Assembly (NCBI RefSeq): GCF_003253005.1
Contig: NZ_QEPZ01000008.1
Span: forward strand, 1-64,000
From: Haemophilus parainfluenzae
GTDB taxonomy: Bacteria; Pseudomonadota; Gammaproteobacteria; Enterobacterales; Pasteurellaceae
Direction of reading: 5' to 3'
Length of the DNA stretch: 64,000 nucleotides
This document shows, in pieces, positions 27,837 through 38,130 of this stretch; positions within the stretch are counted from its first letter, which is position 1, and each line of letters begins with the position of its first letter. The notes beneath the pieces are model-generated. The model saw only the letters and a list, made by a program, of their open reading frames with translations. It was not told the DNA's origin and searched no databases. Both the position numbers and the translations under genes were made by a program.

Positions 27837-30107
27837 ATGAATAAAGGATTAATGGTTACAAAGCGCGATGGCACGCTTGAACAAATCAATTTAGACAAAA
27901 TTCACCGTGTGATTACTTGGGCGGCTGAAGGCTTGGAAAACGTCTCTGTTTCTCAAGTTGAATTGCGTTCTCATATTCAATTTTATGAAGGCATTCGTAC
28001 GTCTGATATTCACGAAACGATTATTAAAGCGGCAGCAGACCTAATTAGCAAAGATACTCCTGATTATCAATATCTTGCTGCACGTCTTGCGGTTTTCCAT
28101 TTACGCAAAAAAGCGTATGGCCATTTTGATCCGCCACGTTTATACGATCATGTGAAAAAATTAGTGCGTATGGGCAAATATGATCCTGCTCTTTTAGACG
28201 ACTATACTCGTGAAGAATGGGATGAAATGGATGGGTTTATTGATCACTGGCGTGATATGACCTTTTCTTATGCGGCAGTAAAACAATTAGAAGGGAAATA
28301 CTTAGTTCAAAACCGTGTAACCGGCGAAATCTATGAATCTGCGCAATTCCTTTATTTATTAGTTGCAGCGAGCTTATTCTCAAAATATCCACAAGAAACC
28401 CGTTTGGATTATATTCGTCGTTTCTACGATGCGACCTCAACCTTTAAGATTTCTTTACCAACACCTATCATGGCGGGGGTTCGTACGCCTACGCGTCAGT
28501 TCAGCTCTTGTGTATTGATTGAATGCGGTGACAGCTTAGACTCTATCAACGCTACCTCTGCAGCAATCGTGAAATACGTTTCACAACGCGCAGGCATCGG
28601 GGTAAATGCAGGTGCAATTCGTGCGTTAGGTAGCCCAATTCGTGGTGGTGAAGCATTCCATACTGGTTGTATTCCATTCTATAAACACTTCCAAAGTGCT
28701 GTCAAATCTTGTTCACAAGGTGGCGTACGTGGTGGTGCGGCGACAGTTTACTACCCGATTTGGCATTTAGAAGTTGAAAGCTTATTAGTATTGAAAAATA
28801 ACCGTGGTGTGGAAGATAACCGTGTTCGTCACATGGACTACGGCGTACAGTTAAACAAATTAATGTATCAACGCTTAATCAAAGGCACAGACATTACTTT
28901 ATTTAGCCCTTCAGATGTACCTGGACTTTATGAAGCCTTCTTTGCAGATCAAGATAAATTTGAAGAACTTTACGTAAAATACGAACAGGATCCAAATATC
29001 CGTAAACGTGCTGTAAAAGCCGTTGAGTTATTCTCTTTATTAATGCAAGAACGTGCATCAACCGGTCGTATTTATATCCAAAACGTGGATCACTGTAATA
29101 CTCACTCACCGTTTGATCCGCTTGTTGCACCAGTGCGTCAATCTAACTTATGTTTAGAAATTGCATTGCCAACTAAACCATTACAACATTTCCATGATGA
29201 AAATGGTGAAATTGCGCTTTGTACACTTTCTGCATTTAACTTGGGTAAATTAGATGATTTAGACGAGTTAGATAACTTGGCAGATCTTGCAGTACGTGCA
29301 TTAGATGCATTACTAGATTACCAAGGCTACCCTGTTCCAGCGGCAAAACGCTCTTCATTAGGTCGTCGTTCACTAGGTATCGGTGTCATTAACTATGCGT
29401 ATTACTTAGCGAAAAATGGCGTGCGTTATTCTGATGGCTCAGCGAACGATTTAACTCACCGCACATTTGAAGCGATTCAATACTATCTATTGAAAGCCTC
29501 CATGAACTTAGCGAAAGAATTAGGTGCATGCGAATACTTCAATGAAACCAATTACGCGAAAGGTATTTTACCAATCGATACCTATAAGAAAGATATCGAT
29601 AACTTAACGCAAGAACCATTGCATTATGATTGGGAAACATTGCGCCAAGGAATCAAAGAATTCGGTTTACGTAACTCAACCTTGACCGCATTAATGCCGT
29701 CAGAAACTTCTTCACAGATTTCTAATGCAACAAATGGTATCGAACCTCCACGTGGTCATGTGAGTATTAAAGCATCAAAAGATGGTATCTTAAGACAAGT
29801 TGTACCAGATTATGAAAACTTAAGTGATAACTATGAGTTGCTCTGGGATATTCCAAGCAATGACGGTTACTTACACTTAGTGGGCATTATGCAAAAATTC
29901 GTAGACCAAGCGATCTCTGCAAATACAAACTACGATCCGAAACGTTTTGAAGACGGTAAAGTGCCAATGAAAGTGTTGTTAAAAGATCTTTTAACCGCTT
30001 ACAAATACGGCTTAAAAACCCTCTACTATCAAAACACCCGTGACGGTGCTGAAGACAGCCAAGAAGATTTAGATGACGGCTGTGCGGGCGGAGCGTGTAA
30101 GATTTAA
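27837..30107 (+). CDS. nrdA: Class Ia ribonucleotide reductase alpha subunit
   Basis: 756-residue catalytic subunit reducing NDPs to dNDPs. It has the N-terminal ATP cone (VTKRDGTLEQINLDKIHRV), the substrate-site Cys in FSSCVLIECGD, the NLCLEI and ALCTLSAFNLG blocks with the thiyl Cys, MPSETSSQISNATNG and the redox tail DDGCAGGACKI. The frame is open from 27765, but that extra stretch lies over the NrdR boxes; the ATG at 27837 (MNKGLMVTKRDG) aligns with the normal N-terminus. nrdB follows after a hairpin. Confidence 0.97.
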   Translation: MNKGLMVTKRDGTLEQINLDKIHRVITWAAEGLENVSVSQVELRSHIQFYEGIRTSDIHETIIKAAADLISKDTPDYQYLAARLAVFHLRKKAYGHFDPPRLYDHVKKLVRMGKYDPALLDDYTREEWDEMDGFIDHWRDMTFSYAAVKQLEGKYLVQNRVTGEIYESAQFLYLLVAASLFSKYPQETRLDYIRRFYDATSTFKISLPTPIMAGVRTPTRQFSSCVLIECGDSLDSINATSAAIVKYVSQRAGIGVNAGAIRALGSPIRGGEAFHTGCIPFYKHFQSAVKSCSQGGVRGGAATVYYPIWHLEVESLLVLKNNRGVEDNRVRHMDYGVQLNKLMYQRLIKGTDITLFSPSDVPGLYEAFFADQDKFEELYVKYEQDPNIRKRAVKAVELFSLLMQERASTGRIYIQNVDHCNTHSPFDPLVAPVRQSNLCLEIALPTKPLQHFHDENGEIALCTLSAFNLGKLDDLDELDNLADLAVRALDALLDYQGYPVPAAKRSSLGRRSLGIGVINYAYYLAKNGVRYSDGSANDLTHRTFEAIQYYLLKASMNLAKELGACEYFNETNYAKGILPIDTYKKDIDNLTQEPLHYDWETLRQGIKEFGLRNSTLTALMPSETSSQISNATNGIEPPRGHVSIKASKDGILRQVVPDYENLSDNYELLWDIPSNDGYLHLVGIMQKFVDQAISANTNYDPKRFEDGKVPMKVLLKDLLTAYKYGLKTLYYQNTRDGAEDSQEDLDDGCAGGACKI

Positions 30108-30114
30108 TAATTTA

Positions 30115-30142
30115 GGTGGGCTTGTTTACAAGTCCGCCTTTT
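30115..30142 (+). terminator. Hairpin between nrdA and nrdB (attenuating terminator?)
   Basis: A 10-bp stem GGTGGGCTTG/CAAGTCCGCC with two G-U pairs and a 4-nt loop, followed by TTTTGAT. It stands 8 bp past the nrdA stop and 60 bp before nrdB, so it may reduce read-through or protect the nrdA 3' end. Confidence 0.65.
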
Positions 30143-30202
30143 GATATTGTTAGGCAATCAATCATTAAGTGGGTAAAAGCCCGCTATAAATAAGGATATA
30201 AC

Positions 30203-31333
30203 ATGACATATACTACTTTCTCACAAACCAAAAACGACCAATTAAAAGAACCTATGTTCTTCGGTCAAAATGTTAATGTTGCGCGTTATGATCAACAAAA
30301 ATATGAGACATTTGAAAAGCTCATTGAAAAACAACTTTCTTTCTTCTGGCGCCCAGAAGAAGTGGATGTATCTCAAGACCGTATCGACTATGCCGCGTTA
30401 CCTGAGCATGAAAAACATATTTTCATCAGTAACTTAAAATATCAAACCCTATTAGATTCTATTCAAGGCCGTAGCCCTAACGTTGCATTATTACCATTGG
30501 TATCTATTCCTGAATTAGAAACTTGGATTGAGACTTGGACCTTCTCTGAAACCATCCACTCTCGTTCTTACACGCACATTATTCGTAACATTGTGAACGA
30601 TCCATCTATTGTATTTGATGACATCGTGACTAACGAAGAAATCATCAAACGTGCACGTGACATTTCTTCTTATTACGATGATTTAATCCGTGATAGCCAG
30701 CTTTACAGCCTGTACGGTGAAGGTACTTACACAGTAGATGGTAAAGAATGTGTGGTGACATTACGTAACTTAAAAAAACAACTTTACCTTTGCTTAATGA
30801 GCGTGAATGCGCTTGAAGCGATTCGTTTCTATGTGTCTTTCGCGTGCTCCTTTGCCTTTGCGGAACGTCAATTAATGGAAGGCAATGCAAAAATTATTAA
30901 ATTCATCGCCCGCGATGAAGCGTTACATTTAACCGGTACGCAGCACATTTTAAATATCATGGCGGCGGGACAAGACGATCCGGAAATGGCAGAAATTGCA
31001 GAAGAATGTAAACAAGAAGCCTACGATTTATTCTTAGCGGCAGCAGAACAAGAAAAAGACTGGGCGGATTATTTGTTTAAAGACGGTTCAATGATTGGTT
31101 TAAACAAAGACATTTTGGTGCAATACGTGGAATACATCACCAACATCCGTATGCAAGCCGTTGGTCTTCCATTACCATTTGGTGCGCGTTCTAACCCAAT
31201 TCCATGGATTAATGCATGGCTTGTTTCTGACAACGTACAAGTGGCGCCACAAGAAGTGGAAGTGAGTTCTTACCTTGTGGGTCAAATTGACTCAAAAGTA
31301 GACACCAAAGATTTTGATGATTTCGATCTATAA
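30203..31333 (+). CDS. nrdB: Class Ia ribonucleotide reductase beta subunit
   Basis: 376-residue diiron-tyrosyl-radical subunit. Iron and radical residues are intact: [21 protein letters not shown] gives the Glu/His ligands and the radical Tyr, and [25 protein letters not shown] gives the second Glu/His set. The C-terminus ([13 protein letters not shown]) is the acidic tail that docks on NrdA. A Shine-Dalgarno AAGGA precedes the ATG. No yfaE ferredoxin gene follows in this window. Confidence 0.97.
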   Translation: MTYTTFSQTKNDQLKEPMFFGQNVNVARYDQQKYETFEKLIEKQLSFFWRPEEVDVSQDRIDYAALPEHEKHIFISNLKYQTLLDSIQGRSPNVALLPLVSIPELETWIETWTFSETIHSRSYTHIIRNIVNDPSIVFDDIVTNEEIIKRARDISSYYDDLIRDSQLYSLYGEGTYTVDGKECVVTLRNLKKQLYLCLMSVNALEAIRFYVSFACSFAFAERQLMEGNAKIIKFIARDEALHLTGTQHILNIMAAGQDDPEMAEIAEECKQEAYDLFLAAAEQEKDWADYLFKDGSMIGLNKDILVQYVEYITNIRMQAVGLPLPFGARSNPIPWINAWLVSDNVQVAPQEVEVSSYLVGQIDSKVDTKDFDDFDL

Positions 31334-31347
31334 TTCTTAATATCGCT

Positions 31348-31407
31348 AAAAGTGCGCTCAACTTTTCAAACGTTTTTAAAAACGCTGATAAAATTGACCG
31401 CGCTTTT
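31348..31407 (+). terminator. Degenerate uptake-pair hairpin after nrdB
   Basis: AAAAGTGCGCTCAA (31348-31361) and TTGACCGCGCTTTT (31394-31407) are inverted arms, each one base off the uptake core. They enclose a second palindrome CGTTTTTAAAAACG (31371-31384), and a T-run follows. The 219-bp remainder up to lysS shows no gene. Confidence 0.65.
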
Positions 31408-31626
31408 TTATTTATATTTTTATATAGTAGCCCACAGTCTAGAAATAAGTATTAATGCTATAAAATTACATGATTTCTCTTGCTACTATTCAATTTGTTA
31501 AACTTTCTGACTAAAAAAGATGACTTAATTAAAAAAGGCTTAACAAAAAACAATGCTATAGGTAGAATAAGGAAATTCTATTTTTAATAAATCACATTCT
31601 AAGTAAAAACTAACGAGGTAAAGGAT

Positions 31627-33135
31627 ATGTCAGAACAAGAAGTGAAAGAATTAGATCTCCATGGCGAAATGCTCGTTCGCCGTGAAAAATTAGCCGCATT
31701 ACGCGCAAAAGGTAATGCGTTTCCAAACCAATTCCGTCGTGACGCCCTTGCCCAAGATTTACATGATAAGTACGAAGCCGAAGAGAGCGAAGTATTAAAG
31801 GAAAAAGCCATTGAAGTAGCCGTTGCCGGTCGTATTATGACTCGTCGTGCAATGGGTAAAGCCACCTTTATTACCTTACAAGATATGAGTGGCAAAATTC
31901 AATTATACGTTGCTCGTGATAACCTTCCTGAAGGCGTTTATGCTGAAGATGTGGGTAGTTGGGATTTAGGTGATATTATTGGCGTGAAAGGTACACTTTT
32001 CAAAACCAAAACCAATGAATTAACCATCAAAACAACTGAAGTTCAACTTTTAACCAAAGCACTTCGTCCGTTACCAAACAAATTCCATGGTTTAACCGAC
32101 ATGGAAGCACGTTATCGTCAACGTTACTTAGATTTAATTTCTAATGAAGAATCTCGTCGTACTTTTGTGATTCGTTCAAAAGTGGTGGCGGGTATTCGTG
32201 AATTCTTTATTTCTAAAGGCTTCATGGAAGTTGAAACGCCTATGCTACAAGTGATTCCAGGTGGTGCGTCTGCTCGTCCATTTATCACTCACCACAATGC
32301 GTTAGATGTGGATATGTACCTTCGTATTGCGCCAGAACTTTACTTAAAACGTTTAGTGGTTGGTGGTTTTGAACGCGTATTCGAATTAAACCGTAACTTT
32401 CGTAATGAAGGGGTTTCTGTTCGCCATAACCCTGAATTCACTATGCTTGAATACTACCAAGCTTATGCGGATTATCACGATTTAATGGATAATACTGAAG
32501 AATTATTACGCAAACTCGCGATGGATATTCTTGGTACCACCATTGTGAAATACGGAGATTTAGAATTTGACTTCGGCAAACCATTTGAGCGTATTACATT
32601 ACATGATGCAACCATTAAATATGGTGCAGATAAAGGTATCGTAAAAGAAGATCTTTATGATTTCGATCGTGCAAAAGCAACAGCTGAACGCTTAGGTATC
32701 GAAGTACAAAAATCTTGGGGCTTAGGCTCTATCGTGAATGCGATCTTTGAAGAAGTGGCTGAACATCACTTAATTCAACCAACCTTCTTAATGGCACATC
32801 CTGCTGAGATTTCTCCGCTTGCACGTCGTAACGATGAAAACCCAGAAGTAACAGACCGTTTTGAATTATTCATCGGTGGACGTGAAATTGGTAACGGCTT
32901 CTCAGAATTAAACGATGCCGAAGACCAAAACGAACGTTTTGATGCACAAGTTGCAGCGAAAGAAGCGGGTGATGATGAAGCGATGTTTAAAGATGATGAC
33001 TTCGTTGTTGCACTTGAACACGGTTTACCACCAACAGCAGGTGAAGGTTTAGGTATCGACCGCCTAGCAATGCTTTACGCTAACGCCCCATCTATCCGTG
33101 ATGTGATCCTATTCCCTGCAATGCGTCAAAAATAA
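31627..33135 (+). CDS. lysS: Lysyl-tRNA synthetase, class II
   Basis: 502-residue cytosolic enzyme charging tRNA-Lys. It has an N-terminal OB-fold anticodon-binding domain ([21 protein letters not shown]) and a class II catalytic domain with motif 2 [18 protein letters not shown] (about residue 260) and motif 3 [12 protein letters not shown] near the C-terminus. AGGTAAAGGAT precedes the ATG. No prfB lies upstream here, although the two are often adjacent in gammaproteobacteria, which points to a local rearrangement. Confidence 0.97.
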   Translation: MSEQEVKELDLHGEMLVRREKLAALRAKGNAFPNQFRRDALAQDLHDKYEAEESEVLKEKAIEVAVAGRIMTRRAMGKATFITLQDMSGKIQLYVARDNLPEGVYAEDVGSWDLGDIIGVKGTLFKTKTNELTIKTTEVQLLTKALRPLPNKFHGLTDMEARYRQRYLDLISNEESRRTFVIRSKVVAGIREFFISKGFMEVETPMLQVIPGGASARPFITHHNALDVDMYLRIAPELYLKRLVVGGFERVFELNRNFRNEGVSVRHNPEFTMLEYYQAYADYHDLMDNTEELLRKLAMDILGTTIVKYGDLEFDFGKPFERITLHDATIKYGADKGIVKEDLYDFDRAKATAERLGIEVQKSWGLGSIVNAIFEEVAEHHLIQPTFLMAHPAEISPLARRNDENPEVTDRFELFIGGREIGNGFSELNDAEDQNERFDAQVAAKEAGDDEAMFKDDDFVVALEHGLPPTAGEGLGIDRLAMLYANAPSIRDVILFPAMRQK

Positions 33136-33152
33136 TTAAATTAAAATCACAT

Positions 33153-33180
33153 AAAAGGAAGTCTACGGACTTCCTTTTTT
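33153..33180 (+). terminator. Terminator of lysS
   Basis: An 11-bp stem AAAAGGAAGTC/GACTTCCTTTT closed by a C(TACG)G loop, an especially stable UNCG-type tetraloop in RNA, and followed by T residues. Confidence 0.93.
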
Positions 33181-33186
33181 ATTCTG

Positions 33187-33217
33187 TAAAAGTGCGGTTA
33201 TTTTTAACCGTACTTTT
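33187..33217. terminator. Uptake-sequence dyad between lysS and the MetE-like gene
   Basis: AAAAGTGCGGTTA/TAACCGTACTTTT stem with one G-T pair and a T-rich loop. It can serve as a second terminator for lysS and, on the minus strand, as terminator for the convergent MetE-like gene. Confidence 0.75.
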
Positions 33218-33272
33218 ATGAAAAAAGAGATAACCATCTTAACAATTACCTCTTTTACATTCCAATTTGAAA

Positions 33273-34418
33273 TTATTTACCCCAAACTTCTTCCACGATA
33301 CTACGGATAAATTCGAGTTTCTTCCATTGTTGTTCTTCTGTCAGGATATTACCCTCTTCCGTTGAAGCAAAACCACATTGTGGACTTAAGCAAAGTTGAT
33401 TGATATCCACATATTGCGCTGCTTCTTTAATACGAGCAATAATTTCATCACGGTTTTCTAACTCGCCAGATTTAGAGGTAATCAATCCTAATACCACTTG
33501 TTGATTTTTAATAAAGCGTAAAGGTTTGAAATCACCAGCACGATCACTGTCATACTCCAAGAAGAAACCATCCACATTACAATGACCAAATAAGGTTTCT
33601 GCGATAGGCTCATAACCACCAGCGGAGAACCAAGTTGAACGGAAGTTACCACGGCAAACATGCATTGTAATCGCTAAATCAGCTGGTTTCGCTGCCACGA
33701 TTTTGTTTAACATATACACATAATCTTTAGCGATTTGATCTAAATCTAAACCGCGTTCAGTATAGGTTTTACGTTTATCTTCCGCACAGAATTCGCCCCA
33801 ACTTGTATCATCCAACTGTAAGTTACGGCAGCCTAATTTATAGAAGATATTCATTGCATCAATATAAGCATCAGCAATCTCATCTAATAACAATTGATTG
33901 TTATCTTTATAACGTTCAATCGGCTGATAATCTGTGGCACGTACGGTACAAATTAAATGAAGCATAGACGGAGAAGGAATTGTTAATTTAACTTCAGTCT
34001 CCCCTGCAATTTTTTGTAATGAGCGATAATGTTCGACAAACGGATGGCTCTCTGAAAAACCAATTTTATCCACAATTTTTAATGTTTTTGGACGTACATT
34101 ATCATGTTTAAATTGTACTGAAAATTTTTCGGCATCCACTTCTTTCACGCCATCTAATCCGGCTAAGAAATCTAAATGCCAAAAAGTACGACGAAATTCA
34201 CCATCAGTCACCGCATGTAATCCGACATTTTTTTGATGCTCTACCAATTTTGCAATTTCTACATCTTCAACTTGCGTTAAATCAGCACAAGAAATATCAC
34301 CACAACTGCATTGATGACGAGCCTGTTTTAAAGTCTCTGGGCGTAAAAAACTGCCTACAATATCAAAACGATATGGCGAAGAAGTACGAATAGTGGCATT
34401 GGGAAAAAGTTTACTCAT
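33273..34418 (-). CDS. Cobalamin-independent methionine synthase-like protein (MetE C-terminal type)
   Basis: 381-residue single-domain relative of the MetE catalytic barrel, of the YxjG/YxjH kind. The zinc ligands expected for methyl transfer to a thiol are visible: HVCRGN (His and Cys, about residue 235) and the later CLSPQCGF (Cys, about 350). Such short proteins make methionine from homocysteine with a methyl donor that is often not 5-methyl-THF-triglutamate; the donor here is unknown. An unusual Cys cluster HQCSCGDISC occurs near residue 35. No methionine-related neighbours and no SAM riboswitch were seen. Confidence 0.85.
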   Translation of the reverse strand: MSKLFPNATIRTSSPYRFDIVGSFLRPETLKQARHQCSCGDISCADLTQVEDVEIAKLVEHQKNVGLHAVTDGEFRRTFWHLDFLAGLDGVKEVDAEKFSVQFKHDNVRPKTLKIVDKIGFSESHPFVEHYRSLQKIAGETEVKLTIPSPSMLHLICTVRATDYQPIERYKDNNQLLLDEIADAYIDAMNIFYKLGCRNLQLDDTSWGEFCAEDKRKTYTERGLDLDQIAKDYVYMLNKIVAAKPADLAITMHVCRGNFRSTWFSAGGYEPIAETLFGHCNVDGFFLEYDSDRAGDFKPLRFIKNQQVVLGLITSKSGELENRDEIIARIKEAAQYVDINQLCLSPQCGFASTEEGNILTEEQQWKKLEFIRSIVEEVWGK

Positions 34419-34553
34419 TTTGCTTTCCTATATTTAATTAATTCTAAGACGGGCTGAGTGTAACAAAATGAACGTCTTCATTAAAGATTTAGACGTCTAG
34501 ATGGATATGAATTTTATTGTCATTTTATATGAATAAAATTGATATAAAAAGAA

Positions 34554-34581
34554 AAAGTGCGGTCATTTCTAACCGCACTTT
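34554..34581 (-). terminator. Uptake-sequence hairpin after the Nramp-like gene
   Basis: AAAGTGCGGT/ACCGCACTTT with an 8-nt loop; on the minus strand it ends in TTTTTC, closing the pxp operon. Confidence 0.88.
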
Positions 34582-34596
34582 GGTTTGAAATAAAAA

Positions 34597-35790
34597 CTAA
34601 CTTACAAAACTGGACACATAAGAAATTATGGTTTTTCCACTTAATATTGCCATGACAATCACAACAAACCAGCCCGCAAAAGCTAAACAAATTGGATGTT
34701 TATAACTTCCAACAATGTCACTTCGGTAGGCTGCTAGCAGAATTAATGCGAGTGCAATTGGGAGAATTAAACCATTCAATGTTCCCACAAAGACTAATAC
34801 CGCTGCAGGTTTTCCGACCGTCACCAAAATAACTGTAGAAATCACAATAAAGGCAATAATCCAACGATTACGGTTACGTTCAATGGTTGGACAAAGACTG
34901 GTTAGGAAAGAAACTGAAGTATAAGCCGCCCCAATCACTGATGTAATCGAAGCTGCCCAAATCACGATGCCAAATAACACTTGCCCCAAATTCCCAGCCA
35001 CATATTCAAAAGGTGTTTCAGCGGGGTTTTTAGGATTAAGAGGAATGCTTTTTACCACGATGCCTAGTACCGCGAGGAATAACACAATTCGCATAGTTGA
35101 GGCAATCAAAATAGCCGAAACAGAACTGCGGCTCACTTCAGCCATCGCTTTTTCTCCTTGAATGCCAGCATCTAATAAACGATGCGCTCCTGCAAAGGTA
35201 ATATAGCCCCCTACGGTCCCCCCAACTAATGTCACAATAGCAATAGGATCAATTTGTTCTGGAATAAAGGTGCGATATGCCGCCTCAACAACGGGTGGTT
35301 CCGTTTTAAACATGACATAAAACGTGAGTGCAATCATGATAAAACCCATTAATTGGGCAAAACGATCCATTAATAATCCAGCTTCTTTACGCAAGAAAAT
35401 CAAAATGGCAATAATACCGCTAATGATCGCTCCCGTTTCTGGTGCAATACCGAACATTGAGTTTAAACCAAGACCTGCTCCCCCCACATTACCAATGTTA
35501 AACGCGAGTCCTCCCATCACAATAAGCGCTGCAAGGAAATATCCTGCACCAGGGAAAACTGCATTAGAAATATCTTGTGCTCGCTTTCCTGATACCACCA
35601 CAATTCGCCAAATATTAAGCTGAGCTCCAATATCTAACAAAATCGATAGCAAAATCACAAAGCCAAAACTGGCTAATAAGGTGTTTGTAAAAGTTGCCGT
35701 TTGAGTTAAAAAGCCCGGACCGATTGCAGAGGTTGCCATTAAAAATGCCGCCCCCAGCACCGCATTTCGGCGGTGAGTAATTGATGCCAT
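34597..35790 (-). CDS. Nramp-superfamily transporter of the 5-oxoprolinase operon
   Basis: 397-residue inner-membrane protein with about 11 hydrophobic segments and an Nramp-like start (SAIGPGFLTQTATFT). The canonical metal motif DPGN of helix 1 is replaced by GPGF (residues 24-27), and the helix 6 MPH motif is not found in GGYITFAGAHRLLDAG. The first ligand Asp is thus missing. It is the last gene of pxpB-pxpC-pxpA-transporter, 48 bp after pxpA. Co-occurrence suggests import of 5-oxoproline or a related amide rather than Mn/Fe; this is inference. An annotation as 'divalent metal transporter' would be family-level only. Confidence 0.8.
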   Translation of the reverse strand: MASITHRRNAVLGAAFLMATSAIGPGFLTQTATFTNTLLASFGFVILLSILLDIGAQLNIWRIVVVSGKRAQDISNAVFPGAGYFLAALIVMGGLAFNIGNVGGAGLGLNSMFGIAPETGAIISGIIAILIFLRKEAGLLMDRFAQLMGFIMIALTFYVMFKTEPPVVEAAYRTFIPEQIDPIAIVTLVGGTVGGYITFAGAHRLLDAGIQGEKAMAEVSRSSVSAILIASTMRIVLFLAVLGIVVKSIPLNPKNPAETPFEYVAGNLGQVLFGIVIWAASITSVIGAAYTSVSFLTSLCPTIERNRNRWIIAFIVISTVILVTVGKPAAVLVFVGTLNGLILPIALALILLAAYRSDIVGSYKHPICLAFAGWFVVIVMAILSGKTIISYVSSFVS

Positions 35791-35838
35791 AAAGCACCTC
35801 CCTTGTTAAGTTGATGTTGTGTGTTGTGTTTATTCGGC

Positions 35839-36576
35839 TTATGCCGTTATTGTTATATGATTTTTTTCTAATTCTTCCACAATGCGTGCCGCAAATTGTA
35901 GAGAATGTTGATTATCGCCATGTAAACAGATACTTTCTGCTTTTACTGACACAAGGCTTCCATCAATAGCATTAACTTGACCTTCTGTTACCATTTGTAA
36001 CACTTGTTGAATGGCTTCCTCATCAGATTCCACCATGGCATTCGCGTGCAAACGAGGCACTAAACTTCCATCAGGCATATAATGACGATCCGCAAACACT
36101 TCAGAAATGGTTTGTAAACCTTCTTCTTCGGCTATACGTAACATTAAGCTGCCCGCTAATCCCATTAATTTTAAATTTGGATCAAATTGATGAACAGTTT
36201 GAGCAATTAAACGAGCAAGCTTTTCATCTTTTGCAGCTTGATTGTATAAAGCACCGTGTGGCTTAACATAACTAATTTCCGTGCCTTCCCCATCACAAAT
36301 TGCTTTTAAGGCACCAAGCTGATACCGCAAATGCGCAATTAATTCCTGTTCAGGTAAATCCATTTGAGTACGCCCGAAGTTTTCTCTATCCGGAAAACCT
36401 GGATGAGCACCAATGCGAACCTGATTTTCTTTCGCAAATCTGACCGCACTTTGCATTTCTTTTGCTCCACCAGCATGTAAACCACAAGCAATATTGGCAG
36501 AAGAAAGCAATTTCAATAATGCCTCATCAAAAGGAAAACCTTCGGCAATATCGGCATTTAAATCAATTTTTTTCAT
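35839..36576 (-). CDS. pxpA: 5-oxoprolinase subunit A (LamB/YcsF family)
   Basis: About 245 residues. LamB/YcsF proteins combine with PxpB and PxpC to hydrolyse 5-oxoproline (pyroglutamate) to glutamate with ATP. The diagnostic N-terminus [21 protein letters not shown], then [12 protein letters not shown] and [17 protein letters not shown], are present, as is the [13 protein letters not shown] block. The frame opens at 36612, but the ATG at 36576 has a strong AGGAGA Shine-Dalgarno and the normal N-terminus. The start lies inside the pxpC end (14-bp overlap). Confidence 0.93.
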   Translation of the reverse strand: MKKIDLNADIAEGFPFDEALLKLLSSANIACGLHAGGAKEMQSAVRFAKENQVRIGAHPGFPDRENFGRTQMDLPEQELIAHLRYQLGALKAICDGEGTEISYVKPHGALYNQAAKDEKLARLIAQTVHQFDPNLKLMGLAGSLMLRIAEEEGLQTISEVFADRHYMPDGSLVPRLHANAMVESDEEAIQQVLQMVTEGQVNAIDGSLVSVKAESICLHGDNQHSLQFAARIVEELEKNHITITA

Positions 36577-37492
36577 CGACAATTCTCCTAATTTGATCGA
36601 GGTATATCTCATTTTTACGACGTAATTTTGCGGCCTGTTCTAAACTAACTGCCTCAAATTGAATGGTTGAGCCTAAACGAACTTGTGCCAACGCACCTAG
36701 ATCAGCATCGATCACATTGGCAATTTTGGGATAACCGCCTGTAGTTTGCGCATCCGCCATCAAAATAATTGGTTGACCACTTGGTGGCACTTGTACGCTT
36801 CCAAATTGAATAGCATGAGAAAGCATTTCCAGCGATTGCTTTAATTCTAATTTTTGCCCTTGAAAACGATAGCCCATGCGATCACTGCTGCTTTGCAACG
36901 TCCATTTACTTCGCCACCAATAATATTGGGATTTTCGTTTAAACGCCTGATATTCAGAGGAAGGTAACGCATGAATCGTATGTTTAAGTGGAATAGGTGC
37001 AACCCCAATTTCACTACGCAAAATAGGATCATTTACCGTTTGTAATTGATCTCCAACTTGTAAACAACGCCCTTCTACACCGCCTATTTGAGCGCGAAGA
37101 TCCGTACTACAAGAGTTCAATTCTTGGGGTAAGATAAAACCACCTTGAACACATAAATAGCCATACATACCAATTTTTGCACGTACCATTTTCAGAACTT
37201 GCCCCGCTCTAGCTTGATAACGCCAATAGGCAAAAACTGGTTTATCATCTAAAGCCATTTCATAAAATGCCCCCGTGACACAAAAATTCATATCTTGATG
37301 AAATTGTAATGTAATGCCACCTAAAGGCACTTCGATTGCTGGGGCTCCTTCAGCATTCCCGAGTAAAATATTACCTGCACGTAATGCTAATTTATCCATC
37401 GCCCCACAATGACTAATGCCAAATCGACGTAAACCAAAACGGCCTAAATCCTGAATTGTGGCACGGGATTGCACATCAATAACATGAATCAT
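36563..37492 (-). CDS. pxpC: 5-oxoprolinase subunit C (KipA-like, biotin-independent carboxylase fold)
   Basis: 309 residues, the usual length for PxpC/KipA, related to the C-terminal part of urea amidolyase. The motif [20 protein letters not shown] at the N-terminus and [19 protein letters not shown] near residue 250 are typical. It overlaps pxpB by four bases (ATGA) and pxpA by 14, so the three subunits are translationally coupled. Confidence 0.92.
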   Translation of the reverse strand: MIHVIDVQSRATIQDLGRFGLRRFGISHCGAMDKLALRAGNILLGNAEGAPAIEVPLGGITLQFHQDMNFCVTGAFYEMALDDKPVFAYWRYQARAGQVLKMVRAKIGMYGYLCVQGGFILPQELNSCSTDLRAQIGGVEGRCLQVGDQLQTVNDPILRSEIGVAPIPLKHTIHALPSSEYQAFKRKSQYYWWRSKWTLQSSSDRMGYRFQGQKLELKQSLEMLSHAIQFGSVQVPPSGQPIILMADAQTTGGYPKIANVIDADLGALAQVRLGSTIQFEAVSLEQAAKLRRKNEIYLDQIRRIVDEKN

Positions 37493-38130
37493 AGTTCAAT
37501 GCCCTCCACGACAAATTTCACCGTATCACCTGCTTGCAATAAAGTGGGTTGAGCTTGGTTTTTATCAAAGAGTGCTAGCTTGGTATGACCGATTAATTGC
37601 CATCCTCCTGGAGAAGTAAAGGGATAGATGCCGGTTTGAGCTCCACCAATGCCGACTGAACCTGCGGGAACAAGTGTTCTTGGTGTGGCTCGGCGAGGCG
37701 TATGCAGGCTTTCAGGTAAACCACCTAAATATGGAAAACCAGGTTGGAAACCAATCATATACACGGTATAGATGGGATCACTATGCATTTTAACGATCCG
37801 TTCCGGTGTTGTGTCATGTAATTTGGCGACCTCACATAAATCCTGTCCTAATTCACCACCATAAATTACCGGAATTTCGATATGATGACCTTGAAAAGTG
37901 GATACTTTCAATTCTGTCCAACGTCGTTCCAAACGTTGAATAAACGGACCAAAATCCACATAAAAATCAGTGAAGACCGTAAGATTATTCATTCCCACGA
38001 CAACTTCTACAATATCTTGCTCAGACTGTAGTTTGTTAGCAAATGCCCAGAGTTGGCGTTGTTGTTGAAGTGAAGCTGGTGGCTGTAAAGAGCAAACCAG
38101 CGCCGACTCGCTTATCGGGGTTATATTCAT
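37489..38130 (-). CDS. pxpB: 5-oxoprolinase subunit B (KipI-like)
   Basis: 213 residues. The family signature GFQPGFPYLGGLPESLHTPR (about residue 125) and the C-terminal GGWQLIGHTKLALFD block are present. First gene of the pxp operon. In Bacillus the homologue KipI inhibits sporulation kinase KinA, but with pxpA and pxpC adjacent the 5-oxoprolinase role is the right reading. The 210-bp region upstream, shared with fbp, contains a perfect FNR-type palindrome. Confidence 0.92.
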   Translation of the reverse strand: MNITPISESALVCSLQPPASLQQQRQLWAFANKLQSEQDIVEVVVGMNNLTVFTDFYVDFGPFIQRLERRWTELKVSTFQGHHIEIPVIYGGELGQDLCEVAKLHDTTPERIVKMHSDPIYTVYMIGFQPGFPYLGGLPESLHTPRRATPRTLVPAGSVGIGGAQTGIYPFTSPGGWQLIGHTKLALFDKNQAQPTLLQAGDTVKFVVEGIEL

